Assembly (NCBI RefSeq): GCF_001424165.1
Contig: NZ_LMOJ01000026.1
Location: 1-64,000 of the forward strand
Source: Massilia sp. Leaf139
GTDB lineage: Bacteria > Pseudomonadota > Gammaproteobacteria > Burkholderiales > Burkholderiaceae_D
DNA: 64,000 nt
Reading direction: 5' to 3'
The notes under the pieces were generated by a model that was given only the letters and a program-made list of their open reading frames with translations, searched no databases and was not told where the DNA came from. The stretch's first letter is position 1, and every line of letters begins with the position of its first letter. Positions 35,960-44,166 of the stretch are shown piece by piece. Made by a program: the position numbers and the translations under genes.

Positions 35960-36565
35960 TTACAGCCAGCGCCCCACCCTCGCGCAATACGCAGCGTAGT
36001 CCGCCCCGTGCCGCTCGCGCAGGAAGGCTTCTTCCAGCCGCACCTGGAACCCGATCAGGAGTTCGCCTGAAAGCAGCAGCGCCAGCGTGAGGGCGTTCGG
36101 CCGCAGCAGGAACAGGGACAGGAGGCAGACCCGCATTCCGAGGAAGATCGGATTGCGCGACCAGGCGAACAGGCCCGTCGTCACGAGCGCGGTGGCGTGC
36201 GCGCGGTCGATGCCGATGCGCCAGGACACGCCCATCTGCATCTGGGTCACCACCGTCCACACCAGCGCCAGCGCCAGGCCGGCCCAGGCCGCCGCCGCCA
36301 GTGCGGGATGGCGCAGCCAGGCGATCGATCCCAGCGCCGGTTCCAGCTCCGGCCAGCCCAGCTGCAGCACGGCATAGGCGCCGATTCCCGTCATCACCGC
36401 GCGCATCCCGCTCGTCACCAGGCCATAGACGTCGTCGGTCGTAGGCAGCACGTAGGGGTTCAGGCCCGTCTTCTTCCATACCCGGAAGCTTGGCCAGAGA
36501 AAGGCCGCGGCGACATAGACGAGCACGGTGAGCAGCAGGGCAAGACCTTCGGTGACGGGAATCAT
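35960..36565 (-). CDS. Isoprenylcysteine carboxyl methyltransferase family membrane protein
   Basis: The product (201 aa) is a polytopic membrane protein of the ICMT/PEMT-like methyltransferase family. About five hydrophobic segments are seen. The C-terminal part with GLFAWSRNPIFLGMR and LLIGFQVRLEEAFLRERHGADYAAYCARVGRW is the SAM-binding signature of the family (quoted in pieces of the conserved Asn-Pro, Glu and Tyr residues). Bacterial members often travel with metal-resistance genes. The gene has its own MerR-type promoter at 36598-36628, so it should be induced together with the efflux operon. The methylated substrate is unknown. Confidence 0.85.
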   Translation of the reverse strand: MIPVTEGLALLLTVLVYVAAAFLWPSFRVWKKTGLNPYVLPTTDDVYGLVTSGMRAVMTGIGAYAVLQLGWPELEPALGSIAWLRHPALAAAAWAGLALALVWTVVTQMQMGVSWRIGIDRAHATALVTTGLFAWSRNPIFLGMRVCLLSLFLLRPNALTLALLLSGELLIGFQVRLEEAFLRERHGADYAAYCARVGRWL

Positions 36566-36597
36566 GGGACGCTCCTTGTGGTGGTGGACTGCGGCCG

Positions 36598-36628
36598 ATT
36601 ACACACCCCGTAGCAACTACGGGGTCAA
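36598..36628 (-). promoter_or_regulatory. Second MerR-type operator/promoter, facing the ICMT-like gene
   Basis: On the minus strand TTGACC (36628-36623) and TGTAAT (36603-36598) are separated by 19 bases. The spacer holds the palindrome ACCCCGTAG...CTACGGGGT (36605-36625), close in form to the operator of czcICBA. The start codon of the methyltransferase-like gene lies 33 bases downstream. Confidence 0.85.
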
Positions 36629-36825
36629 GCACTCCTCGCCCTATTCCCTGCGCATGAAACCGGCGCCTGCCGCTGCGTACGGACAACGCTTCCCCTTCCG
36701 CAAAATTGATTCATAACAAGCCTGCATGCCGATGCGCCATGGCTGTGCGAAATCGCGCGTTTAATGGGTCGGGCATATTTCCTGACGCAAACCAACATCC
36801 CGATTTTCATCGACGAGGAAAACGC

Positions 36826-37290
36826 GTGAACATCCAACAATTCATCGCTTCGGCCTGCGTGGCCGCCTGCGCGCTGGCCACGAGCGGCTGCGCCAGCTTC
36901 GACATGCGCGGCAAGGAGGTGCTGTCGACCGACAAGATCTATCCGGCCATCGGCCCCTACTCGCAGATGATCGGGCACGGCAAGCTGATCTATTTCTCGG
37001 GCGTAATCCCGCTGAACAAGGCGGGCACCGCGATCGAGGGCACGACCATCGAAGAGCAGACCCGGAAGGTACTGGAATACATCGGACTGGAACTGGCCTC
37101 GCAGAACCTGGGCTTCGAAGATGTGCTGTCGAGCACGGTTTACATGAAGGACTTGAACGAGTTCGCCGCCATGAATGCCGTCTATGGCCAGTTCTTCCAG
37201 AAGGATCCGCCGGCCCGCGCCACGCTCGAGGTCGCCCGCCTGCCGCGCGACGCCAAGATCGAAATCGCCGTGATCGCGGCGCGCCGCTGA
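36826..37290 (+). CDS. RidA family protein with a putative lipoprotein signal
   Basis: The product (154 aa) carries a RidA (YjgF/YER057c/UK114) domain, which hydrolyses reactive enamine/imine intermediates made by PLP enzymes. The catalytic-type arginine is present (PPARATLEV, Arg131), as is the conserved glutamate in KIEIAVIAA. Unusually, about 22 residues precede the domain (FIASACVAACALATSGCASF), with a hydrophobic run and a lipobox-like TSGC, so the protein may be exported and lipid-anchored. The signal lacks basic residues near its start, so this is not certain. The GTG start has GAGGAA seven bases upstream. The next gene, 65 bases downstream, encodes a PLP enzyme. Confidence 0.85.
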   Translation: MNIQQFIASACVAACALATSGCASFDMRGKEVLSTDKIYPAIGPYSQMIGHGKLIYFSGVIPLNKAGTAIEGTTIEEQTRKVLEYIGLELASQNLGFEDVLSSTVYMKDLNEFAAMNAVYGQFFQKDPPARATLEVARLPRDAKIEIAVIAARR

Positions 37291-37355
37291 GTCCGGGCCA
37301 CTGCGTTCGAATCGCTGCCCCGCCCGATCGACACATCCACCCACCGGAGACCCGC

Positions 37356-38807
37356 ATGCAGAAACAGATCGACACCGACACCGCCGGCGGCGCCATCGCC
37401 GTCCCCGAACACTGGAGCAGCAACCGCCGCGACTTCCTGCGCATCCTCGGCTCGGGCGCGCTGGCGGCCTCGCTCGGCTCGCTGGCCGGCTGCAGCAGCG
37501 GCAACGCCAGCAGCCGCGCCGACGAATTGCGCAACCAGCTGCTGGCCGACGAGCGCTTCTGGGCCACGGTCAACGCCATGTTCCCGCTGAACCCGGCCAA
37601 GCGCTTCATGAACGTCGGCACCGCGGGTTCCATGCCGATCGTCTCGCTCGACCTGTTCGACACCGAAAACCGCGCCAAGGCGGCCGAGTGCCTGAGCGGC
37701 TATACGAACCTGCTGACCGAACGCACCCAGGTCGCGCCCGGCTTCGGCGTTGATCCGGACGAGCTGGCCTTCTCGGCCAACACCTCCTCGGGCATGTGCC
37801 ACGCCATCCTCGGGCTGCAGTGGGCGCCGGGCGACGTGGTCGTCACCACCAACCACGAGCACCCGGGCGGCGACGTGCCGCTGGCGATCGCGGTGGCGCG
37901 CTACGGCATCGAAGTCTCGCGCGTCGCCCTCCCGGTCGGCAACAACCAGACGGCGCAGACCTATGTCGACCTGTTCGACAACCACATCCGCAGCCTGCGC
38001 ACGCAGGGCAAGCGCGTACGCGCCATGATGTGGTCGTCTCCGACCTACAAGACCGGCACCATGCTGCCGATCGCCGAGCTGATGGAAGTGGCCAAGCGCC
38101 ACGAGCTGATCAGCATCGTCGACGGCGCCCACCTGCCGGGGATGATGGCCTATAACTATGCCGACCTGGGCATGGACTTCATGTCGGGCGCCGGCCACAA
38201 GTGGCAGTGCGGCCCGGGCTCGACCGGCATCCTGGTGGTACGCAACAAGATCCGGGCGTCGAACCCGCTGCCGCTGCCGAACTGGTTCCCGATCCACACC
38301 AGCAGCTGGACGCCGCGCCCGCGCACCACCAACGGCACGGCCACCTACGACATCGGCTCGGTGATCACGTCCTGCGGCAGCCTGCACACGCCGATGTTCC
38401 GGGCGCTGGTCTCGGCCTGTGGCATCTGGGATCAGATCGGCCGCAAGAAGATCGAGACCTACGACCTGACCCTGTCGGCCTACCTGAAGGAGCGCATCGC
38501 CGAGATCTGGGGCGTGGGCAGCCTGTATTCGCCGATGGACGATCCGAAGCTGGTCTCCGCGCTGACCTCTTTCAATCCTTTCCGCAATCCCGCCGACGTG
38601 TTCAACAGCACCAAGTCGGGCCAGTTCGTCACGCGCATGCTGAGCGACTACAACCCGGGCTTCGTGATCCGCAACGTGAACGTGCCGGTGGTGGGTGCGC
38701 CGAGCGACCACTACGTGATCCGGATCTCGACCCACCTGTGGACGAGCGTGGCCGATGTCGACAAGCTGGTCGCGGCGATGGCGGATCTCACGACGAAGAT
38801 GGGCTGA
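37356..38807 (+). CDS. Exported PLP-dependent aminotransferase class V-fold enzyme
   Basis: The product (483 aa) resembles the isopenicillin-N epimerase/cysteine desulfurase-like fold-type I group. PLP-site residues are visible: SANTSSGMCHAI, Asp256 and His259 in SIVDGAHLPG, and the Schiff-base lysine Lys282 in SGAGHKWQCGPG. The N-terminus has a twin-arginine motif (NRRDFLRIL, Arg24-Arg25), a hydrophobic stretch and a lipobox LAGC (Cys46), so it is probably folded with its cofactor, exported by Tat and lipid-anchored. GGAG lies upstream of the ATG. It follows the RidA-like lipoprotein gene and ends at a strong terminator. The substrate is unknown. Confidence 0.87.
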   Translation: MQKQIDTDTAGGAIAVPEHWSSNRRDFLRILGSGALAASLGSLAGCSSGNASSRADELRNQLLADERFWATVNAMFPLNPAKRFMNVGTAGSMPIVSLDLFDTENRAKAAECLSGYTNLLTERTQVAPGFGVDPDELAFSANTSSGMCHAILGLQWAPGDVVVTTNHEHPGGDVPLAIAVARYGIEVSRVALPVGNNQTAQTYVDLFDNHIRSLRTQGKRVRAMMWSSPTYKTGTMLPIAELMEVAKRHELISIVDGAHLPGMMAYNYADLGMDFMSGAGHKWQCGPGSTGILVVRNKIRASNPLPLPNWFPIHTSSWTPRPRTTNGTATYDIGSVITSCGSLHTPMFRALVSACGIWDQIGRKKIETYDLTLSAYLKERIAEIWGVGSLYSPMDDPKLVSALTSFNPFRNPADVFNSTKSGQFVTRMLSDYNPGFVIRNVNVPVVGAPSDHYVIRISTHLWTSVADVDKLVAAMADLTTKMG

Positions 38808-38828
38808 AACCCTTCCTACCTGTCTTCA

Positions 38829-38857
38829 AAGAGCCGCCGCGTGCGGCTCTTTTTTCG
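38829..38857 (+). terminator. Rho-independent terminator after the PLP enzyme gene
   Basis: The stem AAGAGCCGC pairs with GTGCGGCTCTT around a short CGC loop and is followed by six T. It begins about 20 bases after the stop codon. Confidence 0.9.
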
Positions 38858-38966
38858 TTGACGAACGCGGCTATTTGTCCCGAAAATGTATTCGACTGTC
38901 GCCAGAATGTCGTCCCCGGTGCCGGCAACCGATTGCATCTATACAATATCGGTCGAGGAGAACAGC

Positions 38967-39665
38967 ATGTACCGAGTTTTACTGGTGGAAGACGACGCGC
39001 GCCTGGCCGAGCTCGTGACCGAATATTTGTCTGGCTACGAATTCGCGGTCGAACTGGTGACGCGCGGCGACGAGGCGCTGGCGCGCTTCCAGACCTTTCA
39101 GCCGGACATCGTCGTGCTCGACCTGATGTTGCCGGGCATGGACGGCATGGTCGTCTGCCGCCGGATCCGCGAACAGTCCGAAGTGCCGATCCTGATCCTC
39201 ACCGCGCGCGAGGACTCCTACGACGAAGTCTCGGGCCTCGAGCAGGGAGCCGACGATTTCGTCAACAAGCCGGTGCAGCCGCGCGTGCTGCTGGCCCGCC
39301 TGCGCGCCCTGCTGCGCCGTACCCAGCCGAAAAACGCGCCGAGGTCGGGACAGGACGGCGGCGAACTCGTCTTCGGCGCCCTGCGCATCGTCGGCGCCGA
39401 CCGCACGGTCTACTGGCGCGACGAACTCTGCGTGCTGAGCAATACCGAATACAAGCTGCTGCTGGTGCTGGCCGAAGCCGCCGGCCGCGTACTCTCACGT
39501 GACGAACTCCTGAAAAAAATGCGCGGCATCGAGTTCGACGGGCTCGACCGCAGCATCGACAACTGCATCTCGAAATTGCGGCGCAAGTTCGACGATGCGA
39601 AATCGGAAAAGATCAAGACGGTGTGGGGCGAGGGTTATCTGTTCTCGCCATCGGCCTGGAACTGA
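38967..39665 (+). CDS. OmpR-family response regulator, RstA-like
   Basis: The product (232 aa) has a receiver domain (VLLVEDDARLAELV, phospho-acceptor in VVLDLMLPGMDG, Lys in FVNKPVQPR) and an OmpR/PhoB winged helix (LCVLSNTEYKLLLVL, GIEFDGLDRSIDNCISKL, KIKTVWGEGYLFSP). FDGLDRSID is characteristic of RstA-like regulators. GAGGAG precedes the ATG at 38967. The likely partner kinase is the RstB-like protein at 42434-43738, same strand, with three minus-strand genes in between. That split arrangement suggests an insertion of the beta-lactamase block or local regulation of it. Confidence 0.92.
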   Translation: MYRVLLVEDDARLAELVTEYLSGYEFAVELVTRGDEALARFQTFQPDIVVLDLMLPGMDGMVVCRRIREQSEVPILILTAREDSYDEVSGLEQGADDFVNKPVQPRVLLARLRALLRRTQPKNAPRSGQDGGELVFGALRIVGADRTVYWRDELCVLSNTEYKLLLVLAEAAGRVLSRDELLKKMRGIEFDGLDRSIDNCISKLRRKFDDAKSEKIKTVWGEGYLFSPSAWN

Positions 39666-39674
39666 CCCGCGATC

Positions 39675-39713
39675 GTAGGGGTGGGCGATGCCATTGGCCT
39701 CGCCCACCCCTAC
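39675..39713. repeat. Hairpin repeat GTAGGGGTGGGCG, copy 1 (possible bidirectional terminator)
   Basis: A perfect 14-base inverted repeat (GTAGGGGTGGGCGA at 39675-39688, TCGCCCACCCCTAC at 39700-39713) sits between two convergent genes. A nearly identical sequence occurs at 63184-63223, so it is a dispersed element. There is no long T-run. Confidence 0.8.
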
Positions 39714-40489
39714 AACAGCCCAAGCGCTTGAAGGCTGGCCTTGCCCAACGGCACCCTCTTCGCCCCTGTCTCATCGTCCGGAATATCGAGGTTGAGCGCA
39801 AAGGTGTACACCTTCCCCTCCTTCTCCACCCAGCCCACCCACCAGCCGATATCCGGCCCGCCGCCCGGCGCGCCCCAGCCGGTCTTCGCATACAGCCCGG
39901 CATGGCCTTCCTGGCGCAGGATGGCGCGCACGCCGGCCATGGCCGCCTTCGGCACCGGCAAGGCGTCGCGCACCAGCTTGTCGAGGAAGACCGTCTGCTC
40001 GACGGCGCTGATCTTCAGCGGGCCGTCGAGCCAGAAGGTATCGACCACGCTGCCCGGATCCATGTTGCCGTACTCGAACTGGCGCAGGCCGGCGCGCATG
40101 CGTTCCATGCCGATGCGGCGCGCCAGGCCCTGGTAGACCGGCACGTTCGACACCCGGATCGCGTCGCGCAGCGACATGTCCTGCGCCCATTCCGGGCGCC
40201 GCGTCGGCCCGCCGCCATACGGCAGCACCTGATCCACGTCCGCCACCACGCCGGTCGCCAGGCCGATCAGGCTGTTCGGGATTTTGTAAGTCGATGCGGG
40301 AACGTAGCGTGTTTGCGCGCGCTCGCGGTCGTGCACGGTATAGCTGTCGTTCGCCAGGTCGTGCACGACGAAGCTGCCGCGCACGTTTTCCTGCTTGAAC
40401 AACTTTGCCAGGCGGGCGTCTTCCTTCCATTCGGCGGCCTGGACGACCAGGCAGGCGGGCACGAGCAGAAGGGGCAGTAGACGGCGCAT
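39710..40489 (-). CDS. bla: Class D (OXA-type) beta-lactamase
   Basis: The product (259 aa) is a periplasmic serine beta-lactamase of class D. After a signal peptide (MRRLLPLLLVPACLVVQA) come the class D motifs: Ser66-Thr-Tyr-Lys69 (the nucleophile is Ser66, and Lys69 is the residue carboxylated in the family), Ser114-Asn-Val, Tyr140-Gly-Asn and Lys202-Thr-Gly-Trp. A tryptophan in TFWLDG matches the residue that stabilises the carboxylated lysine. All active-site residues are intact. AAGGA lies before the ATG. It is last of three minus-strand genes (MipA, unknown, bla). It looks like a chromosomal, species-type enzyme; no mobile element is adjacent. Confidence 0.94.
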   Translation of the reverse strand: MRRLLPLLLVPACLVVQAAEWKEDARLAKLFKQENVRGSFVVHDLANDSYTVHDRERAQTRYVPASTYKIPNSLIGLATGVVADVDQVLPYGGGPTRRPEWAQDMSLRDAIRVSNVPVYQGLARRIGMERMRAGLRQFEYGNMDPGSVVDTFWLDGPLKISAVEQTVFLDKLVRDALPVPKAAMAGVRAILRQEGHAGLYAKTGWGAPGGGPDIGWWVGWVEKEGKVYTFALNLDIPDDETGAKRVPLGKASLQALGLL

Positions 40490-40500
40490 GGGGAATCCTT

Positions 40501-41196
40501 TTAGTCGAACAGCGGCACGATGGCCAGGGGCGGATAGCTGGTGACGAGCTGTACCTTCTCGTTGCCGGCGAAGCGGTAGAGCACGGTCGGGAAGCCGTCG
40601 TCGGCGTCGCCGGCAAAGGCGATGCCCGGCGCCACCGGCAGCATCAGGTCGGAACCGTCGGGCCGGTGCAGGCGCACGCCGGCTTCGAGCGCCTTCTTGG
40701 CGAAGACGAAGCGCACGCCGCTGCACTGGCGCGTGCGCAGCGACCCGTCGCCATAGCGGGCGAAGCCGAGCGCCTGCTCGCAGGCGGCGCGCAGCTCGCC
40801 GTCCTCGTAGACGCCGTCCGGCTGGAGCGCGATCGAGACCCGCGGACGGACATTGAAGCTGCCGATCTTGCGGCTCAGCAGCAGGGCGACGTTCTCGTCG
40901 TAGGCGCCCTTGAGCAGCGGGAACGGGGTGCGCCCGAGCGGATCGAGCGGCAGGTTGACCTGGTTGGTCTTGCCGGCCAGGGTCAGCTGCACGCCCTCGA
41001 GCGAGGCGCCACGCTCCTGCGGCGCCACCTGCAGCTGGCTTTGCAGGTAATTCTTCTGCCCGCCATATTTTTCGAACACCACCATGGCGCGGTAGGCGTC
41101 GCGGTAGCTGACCCACTCGCCCGCCGCCACCGGCGCGCAAGCGGAGGCGACGAGGAAGGAGGTGCAGCAGGCGGTGAGGTGGCTGGCCAGTGGCAT
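40501..41196 (-). CDS. Secreted protein of unknown function
   Basis: The product (231 aa) begins MPLASHLTACCTSFLVASACAPVAAGEW, a signal peptide with a possible lipobox. The mature part contains YRAMVVFEKYGGQKNYLQ, TFPLL-like PFPLLKGAYDENVALLLS and several beta-type stretches, with a Cys pair (RAACEQALGF, RTRQCSGVRF). I do not recognise the family. It starts two bases after the MipA-like stop and ends 11 bases before the beta-lactamase start, so the three genes form an operon. A role in envelope stress is a guess from neighbours. Confidence 0.75.
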   Translation of the reverse strand: MPLASHLTACCTSFLVASACAPVAAGEWVSYRDAYRAMVVFEKYGGQKNYLQSQLQVAPQERGASLEGVQLTLAGKTNQVNLPLDPLGRTPFPLLKGAYDENVALLLSRKIGSFNVRPRVSIALQPDGVYEDGELRAACEQALGFARYGDGSLRTRQCSGVRFVFAKKALEAGVRLHRPDGSDLMLPVAPGIAFAGDADDGFPTVLYRFAGNEKVQLVTSYPPLAIVPLFD

Positions 41197-41198
41197 CG

Positions 41199-42053
41199 TC
41201 AGAAGCGGTAGGCGATGGCGGTGGAAACCGTCAGGTTGGTCGGCCGCTCGACTAGCGGGCTAACGCGGGCACTGCCCAGCAGGCGAGTGGCCTGCACGCT
41301 GGAGGCGAGCATCCAGGCGGGCGACCAGGCCCAGTTCCAGCGCAGGCCCAGGCGCGCGTCCTTCAGGCCGCCGCCGGCATCGAACACGGCATTGCCGCTG
41401 GCGAAGGAATCGCTCTCGCTGACGCCGAAATACGCCATGTTGTAGCGCCGGTTGGCGACAGTGATGCCGGCGTCCAGCGCCAGCCGGTGGTGGGGGCCGA
41501 GTGCGAGCGCCAGGCGCTGCACGCCCAGTTCGAGCTTCATGCCGTTACGGGCATTGCCGGCGCCGTACAGCAGGCTGCCCGTAAAACGCCATGCGGGCGT
41601 CAGGTAATAGTTGAGGAAGCCCCCGCCCTGCACCCGGCGCTCGATGGCGGGCATGCCGGCCAGGCGGTTGCCGCTGACGGTGGCCTGCGGCAAGGCGACC
41701 AGGATGCTGCGCACCTCGGCGGCACCGACCAGTCCGCCGCCCTCGCCTTCCGCGTCGCGGCCCGGCTCCAGTTCCAGCAGCGGGCCGAACTCGAGACCCG
41801 GCGCGCGCGACAGGTGGATGCCGGCGCGCATGCCGGAAATGAAGGCGCCATTGCTCCACTGCACCTGCAGCACGGGCAGCGCCCTGCGCTCGCGCTCGTC
41901 CGCCCCCTGGTAACGCGGGGTCGAGACCAGGCCCAGCCCGATATACATATCGCGGCTGCCGTCCGGCATCGGATTGGTCGCCGGCATCTGGGCACAGGCC
42001 GTGTTCGATGCGGCGGCGAGCACAAAGGCGGCCAAGGCGAAAAGCTTGGTCAT
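41199..42053 (-). CDS. MipA/OmpV family outer-membrane protein
   Basis: The product (284 aa) is a beta-barrel of the MipA/OmpV family, linked in other bacteria to murein-synthesis scaffolds and to antibiotic susceptibility. It has a signal peptide (MTKLFALAAFVLAAASNTACAQ), then MYIGLGLVSTPRYQGADERERRALPVLQ (family start, quoted by its conserved Tyr-Gln-Gly-Ala), and ends in an aromatic residue (IAYRF), as outer-membrane barrels do. I chose the ATG at 42053; the ribosome binding site is poor. It heads the operon with the unknown gene and bla. Confidence 0.9.
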   Translation of the reverse strand: MTKLFALAAFVLAAASNTACAQMPATNPMPDGSRDMYIGLGLVSTPRYQGADERERRALPVLQVQWSNGAFISGMRAGIHLSRAPGLEFGPLLELEPGRDAEGEGGGLVGAAEVRSILVALPQATVSGNRLAGMPAIERRVQGGGFLNYYLTPAWRFTGSLLYGAGNARNGMKLELGVQRLALALGPHHRLALDAGITVANRRYNMAYFGVSESDSFASGNAVFDAGGGLKDARLGLRWNWAWSPAWMLASSVQATRLLGSARVSPLVERPTNLTVSTAIAYRF

Positions 42054-42214
42054 GGGTGAAAGAGAAATCGAGAACCTAGGTGCCAGTATTTTACGTTGAG
42101 GCAAGCCCAGCTCCCAAGTCTTGTTTCGCGTGCGCAAATCGTCAGGATCGGCCGCCCCGGCATGGGGGCGGCGCCAGCGCCAGTGGCCGCGCGCACGACG
42201 GCGGCGACCGGAAT

Positions 42215-42250
42215 AAAAAAGCCCACTCGACACTCGCATGTCGAGTGGGC
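42215..42250 (-). terminator. Minus-strand terminator without an annotated upstream gene
   Basis: A perfect 12-base stem (GCCCACTCGACA at 42221, TGTCGAGTGGGC ending at 42250) with a six-base loop is followed on the minus strand by TTTTTT. No protein gene on that strand ends here: the MipA gene starts 160 bases further on and the kinase gene is on the other strand. Confidence 0.85.
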
Positions 42251-42300
42251 AAACGGAAAACCTGATAGGACTAATCCTAACGGCTAAGCTGTTTCCAAGT
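42215..42300 (-). ncRNA. Candidate small RNA ending at the orphan terminator
   Basis: The strong orphan terminator at 42215-42250 implies a short minus-strand transcript. A possible promoter (ATGACA, 16 bases, TAAGAA) lies near 42300-42330, which would give an RNA of about 80-90 bases. No open frame of note is present. The transcript would lie between the MipA and kinase genes. The promoter call is weak, so this is a hypothesis. Confidence 0.35.
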
Positions 42301-42433
42301 TCTTATCAGTTGTCGAGTAATTGTCATGAATTTGTAACTCCCCGTCGATATCGCGCCTCCGCTACAATGGCATTAGGAGAAAATCAATGTTTCAGAAACA
42401 AACAGGCTGTTGCCACGCCCTGCGAGGACCCGG

Positions 42434-43738
42434 GTGAACCGGATTTTCTTTCGCTTCTTCATGCTGGTGATGCTGTCGATCACAGCCGCCACCTTCGTCA
42501 TCTATTTCGCCATGAGCCGCCTGTTCGGCGATCCGCTGGAGGACATCGCGCGGCGCCAGGCCTCGGCCCAGATCTTCCTGGTCGAGCAGTATGTCGACGC
42601 CGCCCCCGCCGACGAATGGCTGGCGCGCCTGAACCGGGTGCGCGAAGTGTCCGACACGCGCTACGACCTGATTCCCATCACCAGGGCACGCTCCTTCCTG
42701 CCCGCCACCAGCCTCGGCGCGCTCGACCGCGGCGAGGTCGTGCTCGACGTCGACGGCAAGTCCTTCTACCGCCGCGTCGACCTCAAGGGCGAGCGCTACA
42801 TCGGCAGCGAGGACGAGGTGCTGCACGTACAGGACTTGCCGATCGACGTCAGCCTGGCGCTGCAGATGGAAGCCGTGCGCTACGTGATCGTGGCGCTGGC
42901 CCTGCTGGTGCCGATTGCGCTGTGGTCGCGCTCGCACTGGCAGGGACTGCAGTCACTGTCGCGGGTGGCCGACGAGTTCGGCGCCGGCAAGCTCTCGGCA
43001 CGGGCGCACATGCGGCCCTCCGCCAGCATCTATCCGCTGGCCGAGCGCATCGACCACATGGCCGACCGCATCGAAGAGCTGCTGGTGTCGCAAAAGAACC
43101 TGCTGCATTCGGTCTCGCACGAACTGCGCACGCCGATCGCGCGCCTGGAATTCGCGCTCGAACTCCTTGGCGACAAGACGGACGACCCCGCCCTCAGGAA
43201 GCGCATCGCGGCCATGGAGGGCGACCTGGCGGAGCTGAACAGCCTGGTGAACGAACTGCTCGGCATGGCAAGGCTCGACAGCGGCCAGGCGCCGCAACGC
43301 GAAGCGGTCGACGTGGCGGCCCTGCTGCGCTCGGTGGAGGCGAGCCTGCCGCCGGGCGAACCGCGCCCGGCCATCGATTGCGCGTTCGACGTCGGCACCA
43401 TCGAAGCGGATTCACGGCTGCTGGGGCGGGCGCTGTCGAACCTGCTGAGGAATGCGCAGAAGTATGCGGGCGCACGCATCGAGGTCACGGCGCGCCGCGA
43501 CGGCGGACGGGTGACGATCGCGGTCGAGGACGATGGCCCGGGGATTCCGGCGGAGGAACGCGAGCGCATCTTCGAGCCCTTTTATCGGCTCGACCGCAGC
43601 CGGGACCGGGCCACCGGCGGATTCGGACTGGGATTGTCGATCGCGCGCAAGGCGGTGCTGCTGCATGGCGGCAGCTTGCACGTGGAGGAGTCGGCGCTGG
43701 GTGGGGCGAAGCTGGTGGTGGTGTTGCCGCAGAGGTGA
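42434..43738 (+). CDS. Sensor histidine kinase, RstB-like
   Basis: The product (434 aa) has a first transmembrane helix (FFMLVMLSITAATFVIYFA), a periplasmic sensor of about 120 residues, a second helix (YVIVALALLVPIALW), HAMP, HisKA with the phospho-accepting histidine in HSVSHELRTPIARLEF, and an ATPase domain (NLLRNAQKYA, VEDDGPGIP, GGFGLGLSIA). Overall it resembles RstB. I chose the GTG at 42434, which has GAGGA just upstream. The probable partner regulator lies at 38967-39665 on the same strand. Separation of the pair by a beta-lactamase operon is unusual. Confidence 0.92.
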   Translation: MNRIFFRFFMLVMLSITAATFVIYFAMSRLFGDPLEDIARRQASAQIFLVEQYVDAAPADEWLARLNRVREVSDTRYDLIPITRARSFLPATSLGALDRGEVVLDVDGKSFYRRVDLKGERYIGSEDEVLHVQDLPIDVSLALQMEAVRYVIVALALLVPIALWSRSHWQGLQSLSRVADEFGAGKLSARAHMRPSASIYPLAERIDHMADRIEELLVSQKNLLHSVSHELRTPIARLEFALELLGDKTDDPALRKRIAAMEGDLAELNSLVNELLGMARLDSGQAPQREAVDVAALLRSVEASLPPGEPRPAIDCAFDVGTIEADSRLLGRALSNLLRNAQKYAGARIEVTARRDGGRVTIAVEDDGPGIPAEERERIFEPFYRLDRSRDRATGGFGLGLSIARKAVLLHGGSLHVEESALGGAKLVVVLPQR

Positions 43739-43759
43739 GGCAGTCGAGGTGCAGGCCTT

Positions 43760-43830
43760 ACGCGTGGGCTCGGGGAGCCCACCCTACGTTGGCGGATGTT
43801 CAACGTAGGGCGGGCATGCCCGCGTTACAA
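43760..43830. repeat. Dispersed palindromic repeat (GGGCATGCCCGC family), copy 1
   Basis: This intergenic stretch contains ACGCGTGGGCTCGGGGAGCC and GTAGGGCGGGCATGCCCGC. Both motifs recur at about 50.07-50.24 kb, the first in reverse complement (GGGCTCCCCGAGCCCACGCG). It lies between two convergent genes and can form stem-loops. Confidence 0.75.
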
Positions 43831-43851
43831 CGCATGCAAACCACAAGGTGA

Positions 43852-44166
43852 TTACTTGACCTCCGGCCTCACATGCGTGAACCCGTACCACAGGTGCTCC
43901 CACCAGTGATCCCGCGAGCGCACCGTGTACAGGCAGGCCTTGTCGACCCCGCCCTTGAACACCGGATCCGGACATTGATTCGTCATCAGGGCATGACGCT
44001 GGTTCTCGGCATTGACGAGCGCAATGCAGAGCCAGATCACGAGACCGAGCAGGATCACCGCGAGCGACCACGCCCAGTGGTTCACGTGACTGGTCTCGAA
44101 GAGTTCCTCGTCCCGAGGGCGGGCGCCCTCGTAGAGTTCGAGGACTTTGCGTTCACCTTCGCTCAT
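43852..44166 (-). CDS. Small single-helix membrane protein of unknown function
   Basis: The product (104 aa) has a charged N-terminal part (MSEGERKVLELYEGARPRDE), one transmembrane helix (WAWSLAVILLGLVIWLCIAL) and a C-terminal part with two cysteines (NQCPDPVF, DKACLYTV) that would lie in the periplasm. Its start overlaps the dsbA stop by four bases, so it is co-translated with dsbA. The cysteines and the position make a link to disulfide formation possible, but I do not recognise the family. Confidence 0.75.
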   Translation of the reverse strand: MSEGERKVLELYEGARPRDEELFETSHVNHWAWSLAVILLGLVIWLCIALVNAENQRHALMTNQCPDPVFKGGVDKACLYTVRSRDHWWEHLWYGFTHVRPEVK

